A stretch of 35,662 nt of DNA from Candidatus Omnitrophota bacterium (GCA_015228785.1 JADGCU010000003.1:8018-43679); one strand, 5' to 3'. Numbered from the stretch's first letter, positions 8,375 to 17,527 are shown. Notes: generated by a model from the letters alone, not told the origin. Made by a program: numbers and translations.

Positions 8375-10681
8375 TTACTCATTCCAAATTTTCTTATACA
8401 TGAAATATGCCGCACGCAAATGACGCAGAAAAGGGCTATGTTGTCCCTCCCCTTGCCCGACGATACCAAACCACTCCTCGTAATAATATCCCCCCGCAAA
8501 AGGCCCGATGACATCAGCTTTTATATCATGTTTTTCAGGTTCATAATTCTTCCACCACTCATCCAACCATTCAAAAGCAATGCCCCCCACCGCATTGCCT
8601 TCCCCTTCCTCATCACCTGCCATATTAGCCATGATGTCTAGCCAACTCCCCTGATGGTAATTCGCCTGAACGGCCTCGGCTTCCTCAAGAGTGCTCCCCT
8701 TAACATAAGCGGGGGCACCATATTCTGTCACAAACGCCGGTCTGTCAAGAACCCGTTTAACCTCGGCCCAAAATGACCCAAACCCGTAATCCCCACGATA
8801 TAAATTCGCGCCGTAAACGTCAATCTCGGTCGCGTATTTCGCTACATATTCAATCTGGATCGTATCCCCATTACATAACGCCACCGGACGCGATGGGTCA
8901 AGTTCCTTGATCCTCTTGGCGACCTTATTAACAAACTCATAATAAGCCTGCGGCTTTTTATCCGCGTTACTCGCAACACCATAATTGTTCTCATTCCCCA
9001 AAAGCCACATCACCACATACGGCTCATCTTTAAATTCCGTGACCATCTCCTCAACAGACTTCATCAAATTCGCCAAATGAACAGGATTCTCGTAGTCTGT
9101 TCCTTCGGCCCACGTGGCACCAGAACCAATGGTATACTTCCCAAAGAAATCTCCCATAATGACCCGAATCCCGTATTTTTTATAAAGATCTGATAAAACC
9201 TTCTTCTGAGGAAGATCAGGATGATGATAAACACGAAGGGCATTGACGCCCATATCCTTTAAAAGTTGAAAATCACCAACGGGAGTTTTCTTCCCATCCG
9301 TATCCACCCACGCATCGTACGGACCATCAGGTCGGCCATTACCATTGGTATCCTCAAGCATCCAGTTGGCGATCGTGCCCTTATCTGCGGTCTGACCGAT
9401 CTTAGTAGGGGAATACGTGATCCCCTTGATCACAAACGGTTTCCCGTCGACGAACATCCGCCAGTTCCCATCGGCATACTGCTCAAATCGCGCTTTTGCA
9501 CCCCCCAGAATGCGTGTCGGCTTCCCGAAATTCTTGACCAAATACGCCGGGCGTCCTTTCTTATGGCCATTAGGAACAATCTGCCCGGGAGAAACAATAA
9601 AGATATCGTTCTGAATATCCTTATCCGATCCATTGATCACATCGACCTTGGCATTCTTGAACGCCAGCTTCAATTCCGGATTGAACCGAAGAATATTTTT
9701 AATCTTACCGATCGCCGCTTGCGCCGGATACCATGGAGTATGCCAATATGTCCAGGATACAGAATTGGGGAAATTGACAACAAGTGCATGATATGCCTTA
9801 ATAGCCTCGAGATACATGCCCGAATTCTCAAGAATCAACCCCAGAAAAAAGAGCTTCACGCCGGGAGCCTCGGGCGCCATGGCCCACTTGAAATATGCGG
9901 CTTCCAGATCCTGCGTATTCACGAAATCCCAGTGAGACCCCTCGAGACGCCCTTCTCTATACACATCTTTATAACGTGAGTTTTTGTAAACATCTCCCGT
10001 GTTCGGATAAATCCCTTCCCCCACGGCCCGAGCCAACGCATTGGGATTACCCATGCTAAACTTATACTCTTTTGTTCCAATCCCGCTGAATGTTCCATAC
10101 TTTGTATAATCAACAATCGCATCCGTTCCCAGCGAAAACAACGTCGGCCTGGTCTTCGGAGCCTCCTTCACAACCTCTATTTTCTCAACACCCAGCATCA
10201 CATTAATACTTTCCTGACTTTTCTCAGCCACAGACCAAAAAGATCCTCGACTGGCATCCCACGACTGGGCATAAGGATAGACCTTGATCGTATTCTTAAA
10301 AGCCGCAATTGATTCTTCGTTCTTGCCTTGATGCATCAACGCCTCGGCGTGAACAAAAAGCACTGTCGCCAGATTATTCATGGTCTTATATTGCTCAATC
10401 ACATCTTTTGTCGGAAAAGTAGCTAGCCGCGATGCCTCTGCAAGGGCCTCCACCTCATAGGCCTTCAACGCAGCCTCGGTAATCGCATTCACCTTATCAT
10501 AATGACCGCTGCTCGAAGCCGCCCAAGCCATAGGAAGAAGTTCCGCTAATGGCTTTTGGGAAAAGTCCTCCTGAACGGCAACGACAACAGCAGGATCCTC
10601 AGCCCAAACATTCTGACTCGTGACGAATGACGTTAAAAAGATCCACCCTAAACCTGTAATGAACCGAGCTGTTTTACGCAT
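8375..10681 (-). CDS. Secreted clan GH-A glycosidase-like protein with N-terminal repeat modules
   Basis: This 768-residue exported protein has a signal peptide with likely cleavage after VWA (residue 27). Two copies of the TPR-like module shared with the next gene follow: one at about 40-170 and a shorter one at about 255-330. The C-terminal half is a glycosidase TIM barrel starting WRMFVDGKPFVIKGITY. Candidate acid/base is Glu564 in LLGNENNY and candidate nucleophile Glu653 in FVTEYGAPAY, the spacing and strand ends expected for clan GH-A (GH2, GH5, GH72 and relatives). DTNGNGRPDG at about 444-453 resembles a calcium-binding loop. The substrate is not predictable, but the setting (importer plus GH94 phosphorylase) suggests a beta-glucan or related glycan. 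It lies 18 bp after the permease gene. Confidence 0.82.
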   Translation of the reverse strand: MRKTARFITGLGWIFLTSFVTSQNVWAEDPAVVVAVQEDFSQKPLAELLPMAWAASSSGHYDKVNAITEAALKAYEVEALAEASRLATFPTKDVIEQYKTMNNLATVLFVHAEALMHQGKNEESIAAFKNTIKVYPYAQSWDASRGSFWSVAEKSQESINVMLGVEKIEVVKEAPKTRPTLFSLGTDAIVDYTKYGTFSGIGTKEYKFSMGNPNALARAVGEGIYPNTGDVYKNSRYKDVYREGRLEGSHWDFVNTQDLEAAYFKWAMAPEAPGVKLFFLGLILENSGMYLEAIKAYHALVVNFPNSVSWTYWHTPWYPAQAAIGKIKNILRFNPELKLAFKNAKVDVINGSDKDIQNDIFIVSPGQIVPNGHKKGRPAYLVKNFGKPTRILGGAKARFEQYADGNWRMFVDGKPFVIKGITYSPTKIGQTADKGTIANWMLEDTNGNGRPDGPYDAWVDTDGKKTPVGDFQLLKDMGVNALRVYHHPDLPQKKVLSDLYKKYGIRVIMGDFFGKYTIGSGATWAEGTDYENPVHLANLMKSVEEMVTEFKDEPYVVMWLLGNENNYGVASNADKKPQAYYEFVNKVAKRIKELDPSRPVALCNGDTIQIEYVAKYATEIDVYGANLYRGDYGFGSFWAEVKRVLDRPAFVTEYGAPAYVKGSTLEEAEAVQANYHQGSWLDIMANMAGDEEGEGNAVGGIAFEWLDEWWKNYEPEKHDIKADVIGPFAGGYYYEEWFGIVGQGEGQHSPFLRHLRAAYFMYKKIWNE

Positions 10682-10699
10682 AGCTGTCTATTCCTTTTT

Positions 10700-11545
10700 T
10701 TATCCAATAACCGCGCCGGAAGATAACCCCTTAACAATATGTTTCTGCATAATGAGATAAACAATAATAATCGGCAAAGCCGTCATGGTAAGCCCTGCCA
10801 TAAGAACCGGATAATCCACCTGATACGCCCCGTTAAAAACCATAAGACCACGCTGAAGCGGCATCAAGTCCTTATCGTTCAAAAGAAGAGTCGCCAGAAT
10901 ATACTCATTCCAGACATTGAGCGCGTTATAAATAACAACGACCGCAATAGCCGGCTTCGCCAAAGGAAGGGCCACATGCCACCAGATCTGCAGGCGACTA
11001 CAGCCGTCGATCCGGGCCGCATCCTCCAAGTCGGACGGCATCTTATCAAAGAATGTCTTTAAAATAAAGATGCTTAATGAAAGCCCCACGTTAATCATGC
11101 ACAGAATATACCCCAGACGCGTATTGACCAAATGAAGCTTGTTCATCATCACAAACAAGGGAACAAAGGATCCCGGCAAGGGGATCATCATAGCCGCGAG
11201 AAACATGTAGAAAAGAACATCGCGCCCCGGAAACCTGAGTCGCGAGAACGCGAAGGCCGCAAGAGAGGCAACAACAACGATCCCAAACACGACGGAAACC
11301 GTATAAACCATGCTATTGATGAAGTACACCGCAAAATTCCCCTTAGTCCACGCAACAATATAATTCGACCAATTCAGATCTTTAGGAATAAGCGCATGCT
11401 CAACAAAAATCGTCTGATTAGTCATTAATGAAGACCGGATCATCCAAAATATGGGAAACAGGCAGGACACCATGACCGTGAGGAGAAAGACGTGAAGCAA
11501 AGAATTCCTGGTCCAACTCCAAATAACGTACTTATTAGGGAACAT
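10700..11545 (-). CDS. ABC sugar transporter permease (MalG type)
   Basis: This 281-residue inner-membrane permease has six expected helices. The cytoplasmic EAA loop, which docks the ATPase, is read as EDAARIDGCSRLQIWWHVALP around residue 180. It also has the MalG-type N-terminus (helix ending PIFWMIRSSLMTN) and C-terminus (LIMQKHIVKGLSSGAVIG). CUT1-family permeases import di- and oligosaccharides. The start lies 3 bp after the MalF-type stop, so the two subunits are translated together. No ATP-binding subunit gene is present in the window; CUT1 systems often share one encoded elsewhere. Confidence 0.93.
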   Translation of the reverse strand: MFPNKYVIWSWTRNSLLHVFLLTVMVSCLFPIFWMIRSSLMTNQTIFVEHALIPKDLNWSNYIVAWTKGNFAVYFINSMVYTVSVVFGIVVVASLAAFAFSRLRFPGRDVLFYMFLAAMMIPLPGSFVPLFVMMNKLHLVNTRLGYILCMINVGLSLSIFILKTFFDKMPSDLEDAARIDGCSRLQIWWHVALPLAKPAIAVVVIYNALNVWNEYILATLLLNDKDLMPLQRGLMVFNGAYQVDYPVLMAGLTMTALPIIIVYLIMQKHIVKGLSSGAVIG

Positions 11546-11548
11546 ACC

Positions 11549-12472
11549 TTACGCCTGTTTTATAGAATTAGATAACTTCTTCATCCCAAAAGAGACAACC
11601 ACAAGAATCGCTCCAAAAATGACGGCCTGAGCACAAGCATAGCCAAACTGATTCGTTGTGAACATCGAACCCAAAATCCGCGTAACCGGAACCTCCGTAT
11701 GATAGACAAGCCCCTGATTCACCAAAGACAAAATAAGAACAAAAACCTGCATGGATCCCAGGATTGTTAGGATCACAACCACCATAATAACCGGAAGCAT
11801 CATCGGGATCGTTACATTCTTAAAAGAAGACCAGCTCCCTGCCCCATCCACCTTGGCCGCCTCATAATACTGCTTGTCAATAGTCTGAAGACCTGCCAAA
11901 AGCATAATAAAACCCCAACCAAATCCCTTCCAGGAATGAACAACCGCAATACACGTCAGCGCTGTTTTAGGGTCTGACAACCAATTATGTACAAGATTTG
12001 GAAGCCCTGTCTGAACCAGGAAATAATTGAGAAGACCAATGTTCTGGCCATTCTGCTGTCCAGCATTGAGAACCCAGTTCCAAAGAATACCGACGACAAC
12101 TTCTGACAAAACAGGTGGAATAAAGAACACCATACAATAAAACCTTTTCATCCGGATCTCACGGTCACAAGCCAAGGCAAGAGCAAAGGCCAGGGCATTT
12201 TGAAAGGTAAGCGCAATAAGCGTAATATACGCCGCATGTCCCATCGATGCCCACCAAACCTTGTCTCCCGCGATCCCCTGAAAATTCTGGAAACCCACCC
12301 AAATCATGGGACCAATCCCCTGCCACTGGTGAAACGAAAGCCACAGTAGATTAAAGAAAGGATAAATGTAAAAGACAGAAAAGATCAAAACCGCAGGAAC
12401 GACGAACAAGGAATTCTTGAACGCATCCAAGGGCCCTTTACTAAAATCTCTTGTATCCGCCATTACAGGCAT
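11549..12472 (-). CDS. ABC sugar transporter permease (MalF/UgpA type)
   Basis: This 307-residue partner permease begins with a short cytoplasmic tail and a first helix (VPAVLIFSVFYIYPFFNLLWLSF in part), has several further helices, and an EAA loop YYEAAKVDGAGSWSSFKNVTIP near residue 200, the ATPase contact site. It forms the heterodimeric channel with the MalG-type protein downstream. ATG at 12470-12472 is used here; another in-frame ATG lies three codons later. It follows the binding-protein gene by 11 bp. Confidence 0.93.
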   Translation of the reverse strand: MPVMADTRDFSKGPLDAFKNSLFVVPAVLIFSVFYIYPFFNLLWLSFHQWQGIGPMIWVGFQNFQGIAGDKVWWASMGHAAYITLIALTFQNALAFALALACDREIRMKRFYCMVFFIPPVLSEVVVGILWNWVLNAGQQNGQNIGLLNYFLVQTGLPNLVHNWLSDPKTALTCIAVVHSWKGFGWGFIMLLAGLQTIDKQYYEAAKVDGAGSWSSFKNVTIPMMLPVIMVVVILTILGSMQVFVLILSLVNQGLVYHTEVPVTRILGSMFTTNQFGYACAQAVIFGAILVVVSFGMKKLSNSIKQA

Positions 12473-12483
12473 AATAAAAAGAC

Positions 12484-13812
12484 CTACCTCTTCATCTTAT
12501 CCAGTTGTCGTTCCTTAACAGCCGCAACATCCTGGGCAACTCTTTCAGGAGTGCTTTCTGCGATCATGATCGATTGAATCCCTTTAACAAACGTCTCCAA
12601 AGCCAGGGGGTCTTCATTCAAAGGCCAAACTGAAGGATGCGTCACTGTCTCCATGACCCGAGAAAATTCTGCAAGAACCTGTGGAATGGCCCCCAACGCC
12701 TCGCGATTCGCTGGTAAATTATTTGTCTGCTCCGATAAAAAAACCTGTTGTTCTTTCGCCGTCAACCACTTTAAAAATGAGATCGCCTTGTCTTTATTCG
12801 GCGAACTATTACTAACCTCAAAGGAAGACCCTGCCCCTCCCCACATCCTCATCGGCAATGCGGAATTAATCGGAGGAAGCTGTATAACCCCGTATTCCAA
12901 GGATGGATTCATATCATGATACACATTCACACACCACGAACCATTGAAAGCAAATGCGGCGCGCCCCAACGCAAAATCCTGTTCTGCAAGTTTATTGCCT
13001 TTTGTCACGATTCCTTGCATAAAAGCCCCATGATCGGTCAAAGTCTTAAATACAGAGAACACCTGGATCCAATCAGGATCCGTGTAGGGCACCTCACCGC
13101 GAAAAGTCTTAAAGACCTTCTCCTCACCCATAATGTTAAACGCGTAATTCAAGGCAAAGCACTCAACCAGCCACATTTCACCAAAACCTGAAACAAACGG
13201 CACGATACCAACACGCTTAAGGGCCTTGATCTGAGAAACAAATTCCGTAAATGTCTCTGGAGGCCTGGTAATGCCCGCCTTCCGCAAGAGCTTCTTGTTA
13301 TAGATCAACTGAATATTCGTCACATCAATGGGAACGCCATAAAGACCTGGCTTAACTTTTTCAATATTGCCCTCCGGGAACCGATTAACATCCAGGGCCT
13401 TTACGAACATCGACTTTTCCCAGGCAGAATCATGAGCCGCAAAATCTGCGCTGAGGTCAGCCACATAACCGGCTTTAATAAAAGAAGCCACAATGGCCTT
13501 TTTACTAAGGATCCCATAAATATCGGGAAGAACATTGGCTTGAGCTGCGGCGATCACCTTTTGACTGTAGGCGTCAGATGGGGCAAAAAGTTCAATCTTT
13601 ACTTTAATTCCTGTTTCTTGTTCATATTTCTTGGCCATCACTTCGAGAGCATCCTGTCGATCGGTCATCCAATGCCAGACCTCGATCTGATGGGATGGCT
13701 TCTTGGGCTGAGCACATCCCACTGCTGTGGCCAGAAGCGCGCAACAGAACCAAGAAAATATTTTCTTCATTTCTTGCCCATTTTCTTCACCGCTTTTACG
13801 ACGAAGCAACAC
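12484..13812 (-). CDS. ABC transporter sugar-binding lipoprotein (MalE type)
   Basis: Extracellular solute-binding protein family 1. After a lipoprotein signal (MKKIFSWFCCALLATAVGC) it reads IEVWHWMTDRQDALEVMAKKYEQETGIKVKIE, the standard first lobe, and contains family signatures such as GLYGVPIDVTNIQLIYNKKLLRKAGI and FAFNGSWCVN. It captures the oligosaccharide and delivers it to the two permeases that follow. The start is uncertain. GTG 13812 has AAGGA about 10 bases upstream and lies just behind a near-consensus promoter. ATG 13770 gives the more typical signal peptide but a weak ribosome site. Confidence 0.92.
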   Translation of the reverse strand: MLLRRKSGEENGQEMKKIFSWFCCALLATAVGCAQPKKPSHQIEVWHWMTDRQDALEVMAKKYEQETGIKVKIELFAPSDAYSQKVIAAAQANVLPDIYGILSKKAIVASFIKAGYVADLSADFAAHDSAWEKSMFVKALDVNRFPEGNIEKVKPGLYGVPIDVTNIQLIYNKKLLRKAGITRPPETFTEFVSQIKALKRVGIVPFVSGFGEMWLVECFALNYAFNIMGEEKVFKTFRGEVPYTDPDWIQVFSVFKTLTDHGAFMQGIVTKGNKLAEQDFALGRAAFAFNGSWCVNVYHDMNPSLEYGVIQLPPINSALPMRMWGGAGSSFEVSNSSPNKDKAISFLKWLTAKEQQVFLSEQTNNLPANREALGAIPQVLAEFSRVMETVTHPSVWPLNEDPLALETFVKGIQSIMIAESTPERVAQDVAAVKERQLDKMKR

Positions 13813-13843
13813 TGATTCTTATCCTTCTTCTCATAAAGGAAAC

Positions 13844-13872
13844 ATTCTAACATTGGGGCTTTTTCTTGTCAA
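13844..13872 (-). promoter_or_regulatory. Near-consensus promoter for the ABC transporter genes
   Basis: On the minus strand a perfect TTGACA (13867-13872), a 17-base spacer and TAGAAT (13844-13849) lie between the GH94 stop and the binding-protein gene. Predicted transcription starts near 13837, about 25 bases before GTG 13812. It suggests that importer and downstream secreted proteins can be transcribed independently of the GH94 gene. Confidence 0.65.
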
Positions 13873-13906
13873 AAAGATATCTTCTTCCGCAAAAACTTCA
13901 AACTTA

Positions 13907-16624
13907 TTAAGACAGGAAAACTTTCACTTCCACAGCGGATGATCCCGCTAAAATGATCTCCCGAGGTAAACATATCTCAGCTAATGCAATCTTTTGCCCC
14001 GCCAGGCGAACCCCTGCCACTTCCACATGATCAATCCCATAAACTCCATAATCAAGCCCTTTGGGGTTAACATAGGTTACAGTTACGCGCTTACCAGCAA
14101 ACTGGCATATAACACGTGCCTCGCCTTTAGTATTAAATTCCTGAGCAACAAGCTTGGGAGCCAAAATCAAGTCCCCGCATTTACCACGCACACCATAGGC
14201 CTGCGTCAAAAGGGTCAACACATACCAACTCGCAGATCCCGTTAGAAAATGATACATCCCGCGCCCCAAAGAATCAAAATACTCCGGGATTCCTGGATAA
14301 ATTTTCGCACGATTGGGGTGCGCGCTCATTTCATACAGCGATCGCAGGACCTCATGCCCCTCACGGGCAAATCCCTGATGATAAAGCCCATAAGCATACA
14401 TGACCGCCATATGACTGAACACGGCCCCGTTCTCTTTTGTCCCAAAGGCAAACCCGAAAGCCCGCCCCATAGACAAATAATGACGCAACCCGAAATCTGT
14501 ATTCAGACGAAACCCTCCGGATTGATTGTCTCGAAGGAACTTCCGTACAGACTTTACAATCTCTTTCGCTTCCTCTTTTCCGGCAAGCCCGCTCATAAGA
14601 GGAAATACCTGCCCCGTCAGCGTCATCCAAACACGGTCATTCTTCTTGCCCTCGACGCGAACGCCCTCATTATCATAATAACCATTGAACCATGTCAGCC
14701 TTTCCCCGCCCTCGCTGATCGTGATCTTTTCCTGAGAACGAATATGCGCAAAAATCCATTCCGCCTTAGTCCTCAAATCCAAAACGAGTCCATCAATCGG
14801 TATGTCAACAACGACCCCACTAGGTTCCGGCTGAACAGCCTTAAAATACTCATCGAATAAACGTGCTTTCTTCGCAGCAGCATCATTATAATTAACAGGA
14901 TGATTGAGTGTATCAATCAACAGAGCCATCTCGCTCGTCATCTTGATCGACGTAATTGATTTAATGCGCGCCGCATTCTCCAAAAGATCCGCGATCTTAA
15001 GAAGATTGCCCGCATACATGCTCATAAACGCCACGCTCTCGCCGCGATGGAAGGCCATGTCAAGCCCGTCGTTCCAGTCCGCGCTCTCGAGACGCGTAAT
15101 ATTGTGCTCCCCGACATTAAAGAACTGAACAAGATTCTGAAGGAGAATATGTTCTAAGACCGTCGCGCGATGAACAGCCCCACTCTTATTTTTCAAGAAA
15201 TTCCCATAAGCTGCTGTCCAAAGAAGATTCTTCTCCATCGAGCGGGACATCTGCGGATCACAAAAATACGTCGCCTCCTCAAAGAGAAAATCTACATCCC
15301 CCGACTGATCGATATAAAGAAGCGTTGTCAGAAATGGCCACACGCCATGGTCCATCCACACGCGGGTAATGGCATTGCGATCCGCAATAAACTCTCCCGG
15401 CTTCTCACCGATGATCGTGGCATTGGAGCCATCAATACGAACCCCCGAAAAATTATTAAGAAGCTGAGCTCTCACCTCACCGGGCTCAATCAAGATCAAC
15501 GACAAAAGGTCCTGCCATATGTCGCGCCACCCCTTGCCGCCCTTGCCGTAATCATGATCCGGCAAAAAAGAACACCCGAATATCCGACGAAGGATAGGCT
15601 GCAAAGAAACCCAACGCATCCAGGAAGAGAATGCCTTGTCTGCTCCTTCAAAAAGAACAGCCGAGGTCTTCTCAATCCAGAAAACATCATTGGCCTTAAG
15701 GGCATCGTCGAACGCCGCGCTGGATGCAAATTTACTAAAATCAGCCTGGGCCGCGGCCTTACTATCCGCGATCCCGATGGCTATCACAAATTCTTTAGCC
15801 TCCCCGGGCTTCAGTGTTGTCGTCGAAAAACGTAAAGCCCCCACTGCTTCCTTCCCATCGCGCTCATCATCAGAAAGCAACCGTGGTTCGCGATGTTCAT
15901 AAATGGCCGCAGGTCTGTGAAGCCGTCCGCCCTCACCAAAGAAATCCTCTACCGTCGGGAAAGAGCCCACGGGCGTCGCTCCCGTCCCCTCACATCCAAA
16001 CACATAATAGATCAGCGAGCAGATCCTGTGCCCTTCCTCATTAAACAACATCGTAGGCTCAGAAATAACCCCTTCTGCAAGCTGTGTCGTACGTTTTAAA
16101 AGGGCCGTCACATGCTCATGATCGTGTTTATTAACAAGCGCCCTTCCAAAGATCGGCACAACGGCCGTAGGCGTAAACGTCACCGGCTGATAAACCACGT
16201 TCTTGACCCGAAACCTGGTTAATTCCAGCTGCTCTCCTGTAACAGGAATCAAGCTGGTCGCCTGAATCTCAAGGCCGACTTCCGGAAAAACGCGAACAAG
16301 TCGCTGCCACAACTGACCAATCTCAACATAAGACCCATCTCCGACTAAAGGCTCATCATCGAAAGAGACAACTCCCTTACCCGCAACATTAGTAAAGAAA
16401 TTTCTCACGGGTTCACGCAAATCTTCACGCGAAGAAGGTTTTGTCAGATACTTGCCTTTATCAACCTTGATATCACCACTTAAAAAAGGCGTGATGGCGG
16501 ATTTCAGGCTCGTTCCGTCCTTACCACACAGCGGCGCATAGGTCAGGCGCGAACGCATGGCCTCGGTCGATCGAAACGTAATCCCATCAGAAACAAAAGA
16601 GTAAAAACTATTGGCAGGCGGCAT
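13907..16624 (-). CDS. GH94-family glycoside phosphorylase
   Basis: This 905-residue cytoplasmic protein (no signal peptide) is of the cellobiose-phosphorylase type, which splits a beta-glucoside with phosphate to sugar-1-phosphate. An N-terminal beta-sandwich region (residues about 1-300) precedes an (alpha/alpha)6 barrel. DWNDGLDMAF at 516-525 is the GH94 catalytic motif, and by analogy with cellobiose phosphorylase the second Asp (residue 519) is the general acid. Other landmarks are YGKGGKGWRDIWQD near residue 358 and GGFRLNTDFG. The FNEEGH and FFGEGG segments remind me of the 1,2-beta-oligoglucan phosphorylase branch, but I hold this weakly. It leads the carbohydrate cluster behind a promoter-like pair; no Shine-Dalgarno is visible before ATG 16624. 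Confidence 0.88.
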   Translation of the reverse strand: MPPANSFYSFVSDGITFRSTEAMRSRLTYAPLCGKDGTSLKSAITPFLSGDIKVDKGKYLTKPSSREDLREPVRNFFTNVAGKGVVSFDDEPLVGDGSYVEIGQLWQRLVRVFPEVGLEIQATSLIPVTGEQLELTRFRVKNVVYQPVTFTPTAVVPIFGRALVNKHDHEHVTALLKRTTQLAEGVISEPTMLFNEEGHRICSLIYYVFGCEGTGATPVGSFPTVEDFFGEGGRLHRPAAIYEHREPRLLSDDERDGKEAVGALRFSTTTLKPGEAKEFVIAIGIADSKAAAQADFSKFASSAAFDDALKANDVFWIEKTSAVLFEGADKAFSSWMRWVSLQPILRRIFGCSFLPDHDYGKGGKGWRDIWQDLLSLILIEPGEVRAQLLNNFSGVRIDGSNATIIGEKPGEFIADRNAITRVWMDHGVWPFLTTLLYIDQSGDVDFLFEEATYFCDPQMSRSMEKNLLWTAAYGNFLKNKSGAVHRATVLEHILLQNLVQFFNVGEHNITRLESADWNDGLDMAFHRGESVAFMSMYAGNLLKIADLLENAARIKSITSIKMTSEMALLIDTLNHPVNYNDAAAKKARLFDEYFKAVQPEPSGVVVDIPIDGLVLDLRTKAEWIFAHIRSQEKITISEGGERLTWFNGYYDNEGVRVEGKKNDRVWMTLTGQVFPLMSGLAGKEEAKEIVKSVRKFLRDNQSGGFRLNTDFGLRHYLSMGRAFGFAFGTKENGAVFSHMAVMYAYGLYHQGFAREGHEVLRSLYEMSAHPNRAKIYPGIPEYFDSLGRGMYHFLTGSASWYVLTLLTQAYGVRGKCGDLILAPKLVAQEFNTKGEARVICQFAGKRVTVTYVNPKGLDYGVYGIDHVEVAGVRLAGQKIALAEICLPREIILAGSSAVEVKVFLS

Positions 16625-16663
16625 TATAAATTTTTCTTATTATTTATTATTTAAAAGGCAAGG

Positions 16664-16696
16664 GCGTATTGTAACGCAAGGGATACGACCGGACAA
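16664..16696 (-). promoter_or_regulatory. Predicted GH94 promoter with inverted repeat around the -10 box
   Basis: On the minus strand TTGTCC (16691-16696), a 17-base spacer and TACAAT (16668-16673) precede the GH94 ATG by about 45 bp. The -10 hexamer is bracketed by GCGT and ACGC (16664-16677), a 4-6-4 inverted repeat where a repressor would block RNA polymerase. Both the promoter and the operator idea are predictions by eye. Confidence 0.45.
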
Positions 16697-16704
16697 GAAA
16701 AAAA

Positions 16705-17046
16705 TCAATTCTCAGATAAGGCTAGCGCATATTTGGTAAGACGAGAAATGCGGACAAAATTAACCTTATGAAATTCAACTCCTGCCTCAAACACACGCGG
16801 GGTAACGCCACGGACCCAACACACGCGTCCATTCAAAGATACGGGGGCTTGGCCATCAGGAAGTTTAACATCTATAGACACAACATCATTTAAAAAGAGC
16901 TTGTCTTTCGTTGTGATGCGGACACCCGTCGCAGACATGTCCCTTAAAAAAACATCATCCCCATAGTCCCCCGAAGAATCGTGAAATTTTGTGGGAAATC
17001 GAGCTGGTAGGCGCTCAAAAACGCGTCGTTCTATTGGGATATCCAT
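16705..17046 (-). CDS. PilZ-domain protein
   Basis: A 113-residue single-domain PilZ protein, a family that binds cyclic di-GMP. It has the arginine-rich start (RRVFERLPARF) and the second motif D-x-S-x-x-G in RDMSATGVRI, then a beta-barrel segment with GRVCWV and AGVEFHKV. The frame extends to TTG 17088, but I choose ATG 17046 because GGAG lies 6 bases upstream and the domain begins immediately. This leaves 19 bp after the preceding PilZ gene instead of an overlap. Target process unknown (motility, polysaccharide and attachment are usual). Confidence 0.85.
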   Translation of the reverse strand: MDIPIERRVFERLPARFPTKFHDSSGDYGDDVFLRDMSATGVRITTKDKLFLNDVVSIDVKLPDGQAPVSLNGRVCWVRGVTPRVFEAGVEFHKVNFVRISRLTKYALALSEN

Positions 17047-17065
17047 CGTTCTCTCCACCAAAAAA

Positions 17066-17419
17066 CTAAACGCTCTCGTGCTTGGCAAAACGGTGATTCA
17101 AAGAATTGTCAAGCTCATCCCGAGACCCATCGATAATATCGGAGAACGTCAGTCCTACGCGATACCGATCACAATCAGAAATCTTACGCACCCATTTCAC
17201 TTCCCCAATCACAAGGACTGGTTCAGCATCCGGGCGAAGCGCGAGCTCGATCGCGATCTTCTCATGAAGCGGAATGGAATGATTCGAAACAAATCCAATC
17301 CCATCACGGCTGATATCAACGGTTTTTGTGCTGGAAAATGGTGAGTCTTTCCTGCCATCAACGGGAACGAGGCAATTGAAACGTCTTGTCTTTCTTTTAT
17401 CTTCTGGATTATTCATCAT
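17066..17419 (-). CDS. PilZ-domain protein
   Basis: A 117-residue PilZ protein with an N-terminal RKTRRF arginine motif and DISRDGIGF as the D-x-S-x-x-G motif, followed by GEVKWV and YRVGLTFSDI. It is upstream of a second PilZ gene and probably co-transcribed with it. Two adjacent ATG codons mark the start (17417-17419 used). No strong Shine-Dalgarno. A roughly 230-base leader with a stable hairpin may precede it. Confidence 0.85.
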   Translation of the reverse strand: MMNNPEDKRKTRRFNCLVPVDGRKDSPFSSTKTVDISRDGIGFVSNHSIPLHEKIAIELALRPDAEPVLVIGEVKWVRKISDCDRYRVGLTFSDIIDGSRDELDNSLNHRFAKHESV

Positions 17420-17494
17420 AGTTTCATTCTATTACGCAATTTTTGTATTGCAAGGTTTTTTCAAACTTTTCTTTGCTAACTCGCTGCCGTCTAA

Positions 17495-17527
17495 GCGATT
17501 AAGGTTCCCCCATAACCTTATGATCGC
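17495..17527. other. Stable hairpin in the PilZ leader region
   Basis: GCGAT-TAAGGTT, a 7-base loop (CCCCCAT), then AACCTTA-TG-ATCGC form a 12-bp stem with a 2-base bulge. It is not followed by a T tract on either strand, so it is unlikely to be an intrinsic terminator. In minus-strand RNA it would lie about 76 bases before the PilZ start, where a regulatory leader could sit. It does not match the cyclic di-GMP riboswitch pattern I know. Confidence 0.5.

Noticed and set aside
9266-9979. 237-codon plus-strand frame opposite the glycosidase gene
   Set aside because: Antisense to a well-supported coding region and no recognisable product.
17495-17527. Hairpin as cyclic di-GMP riboswitch
   Set aside because: Tempting next to PilZ genes, but the conserved GEMM core sequence and tetraloop/receptor arrangement are not visible around it.
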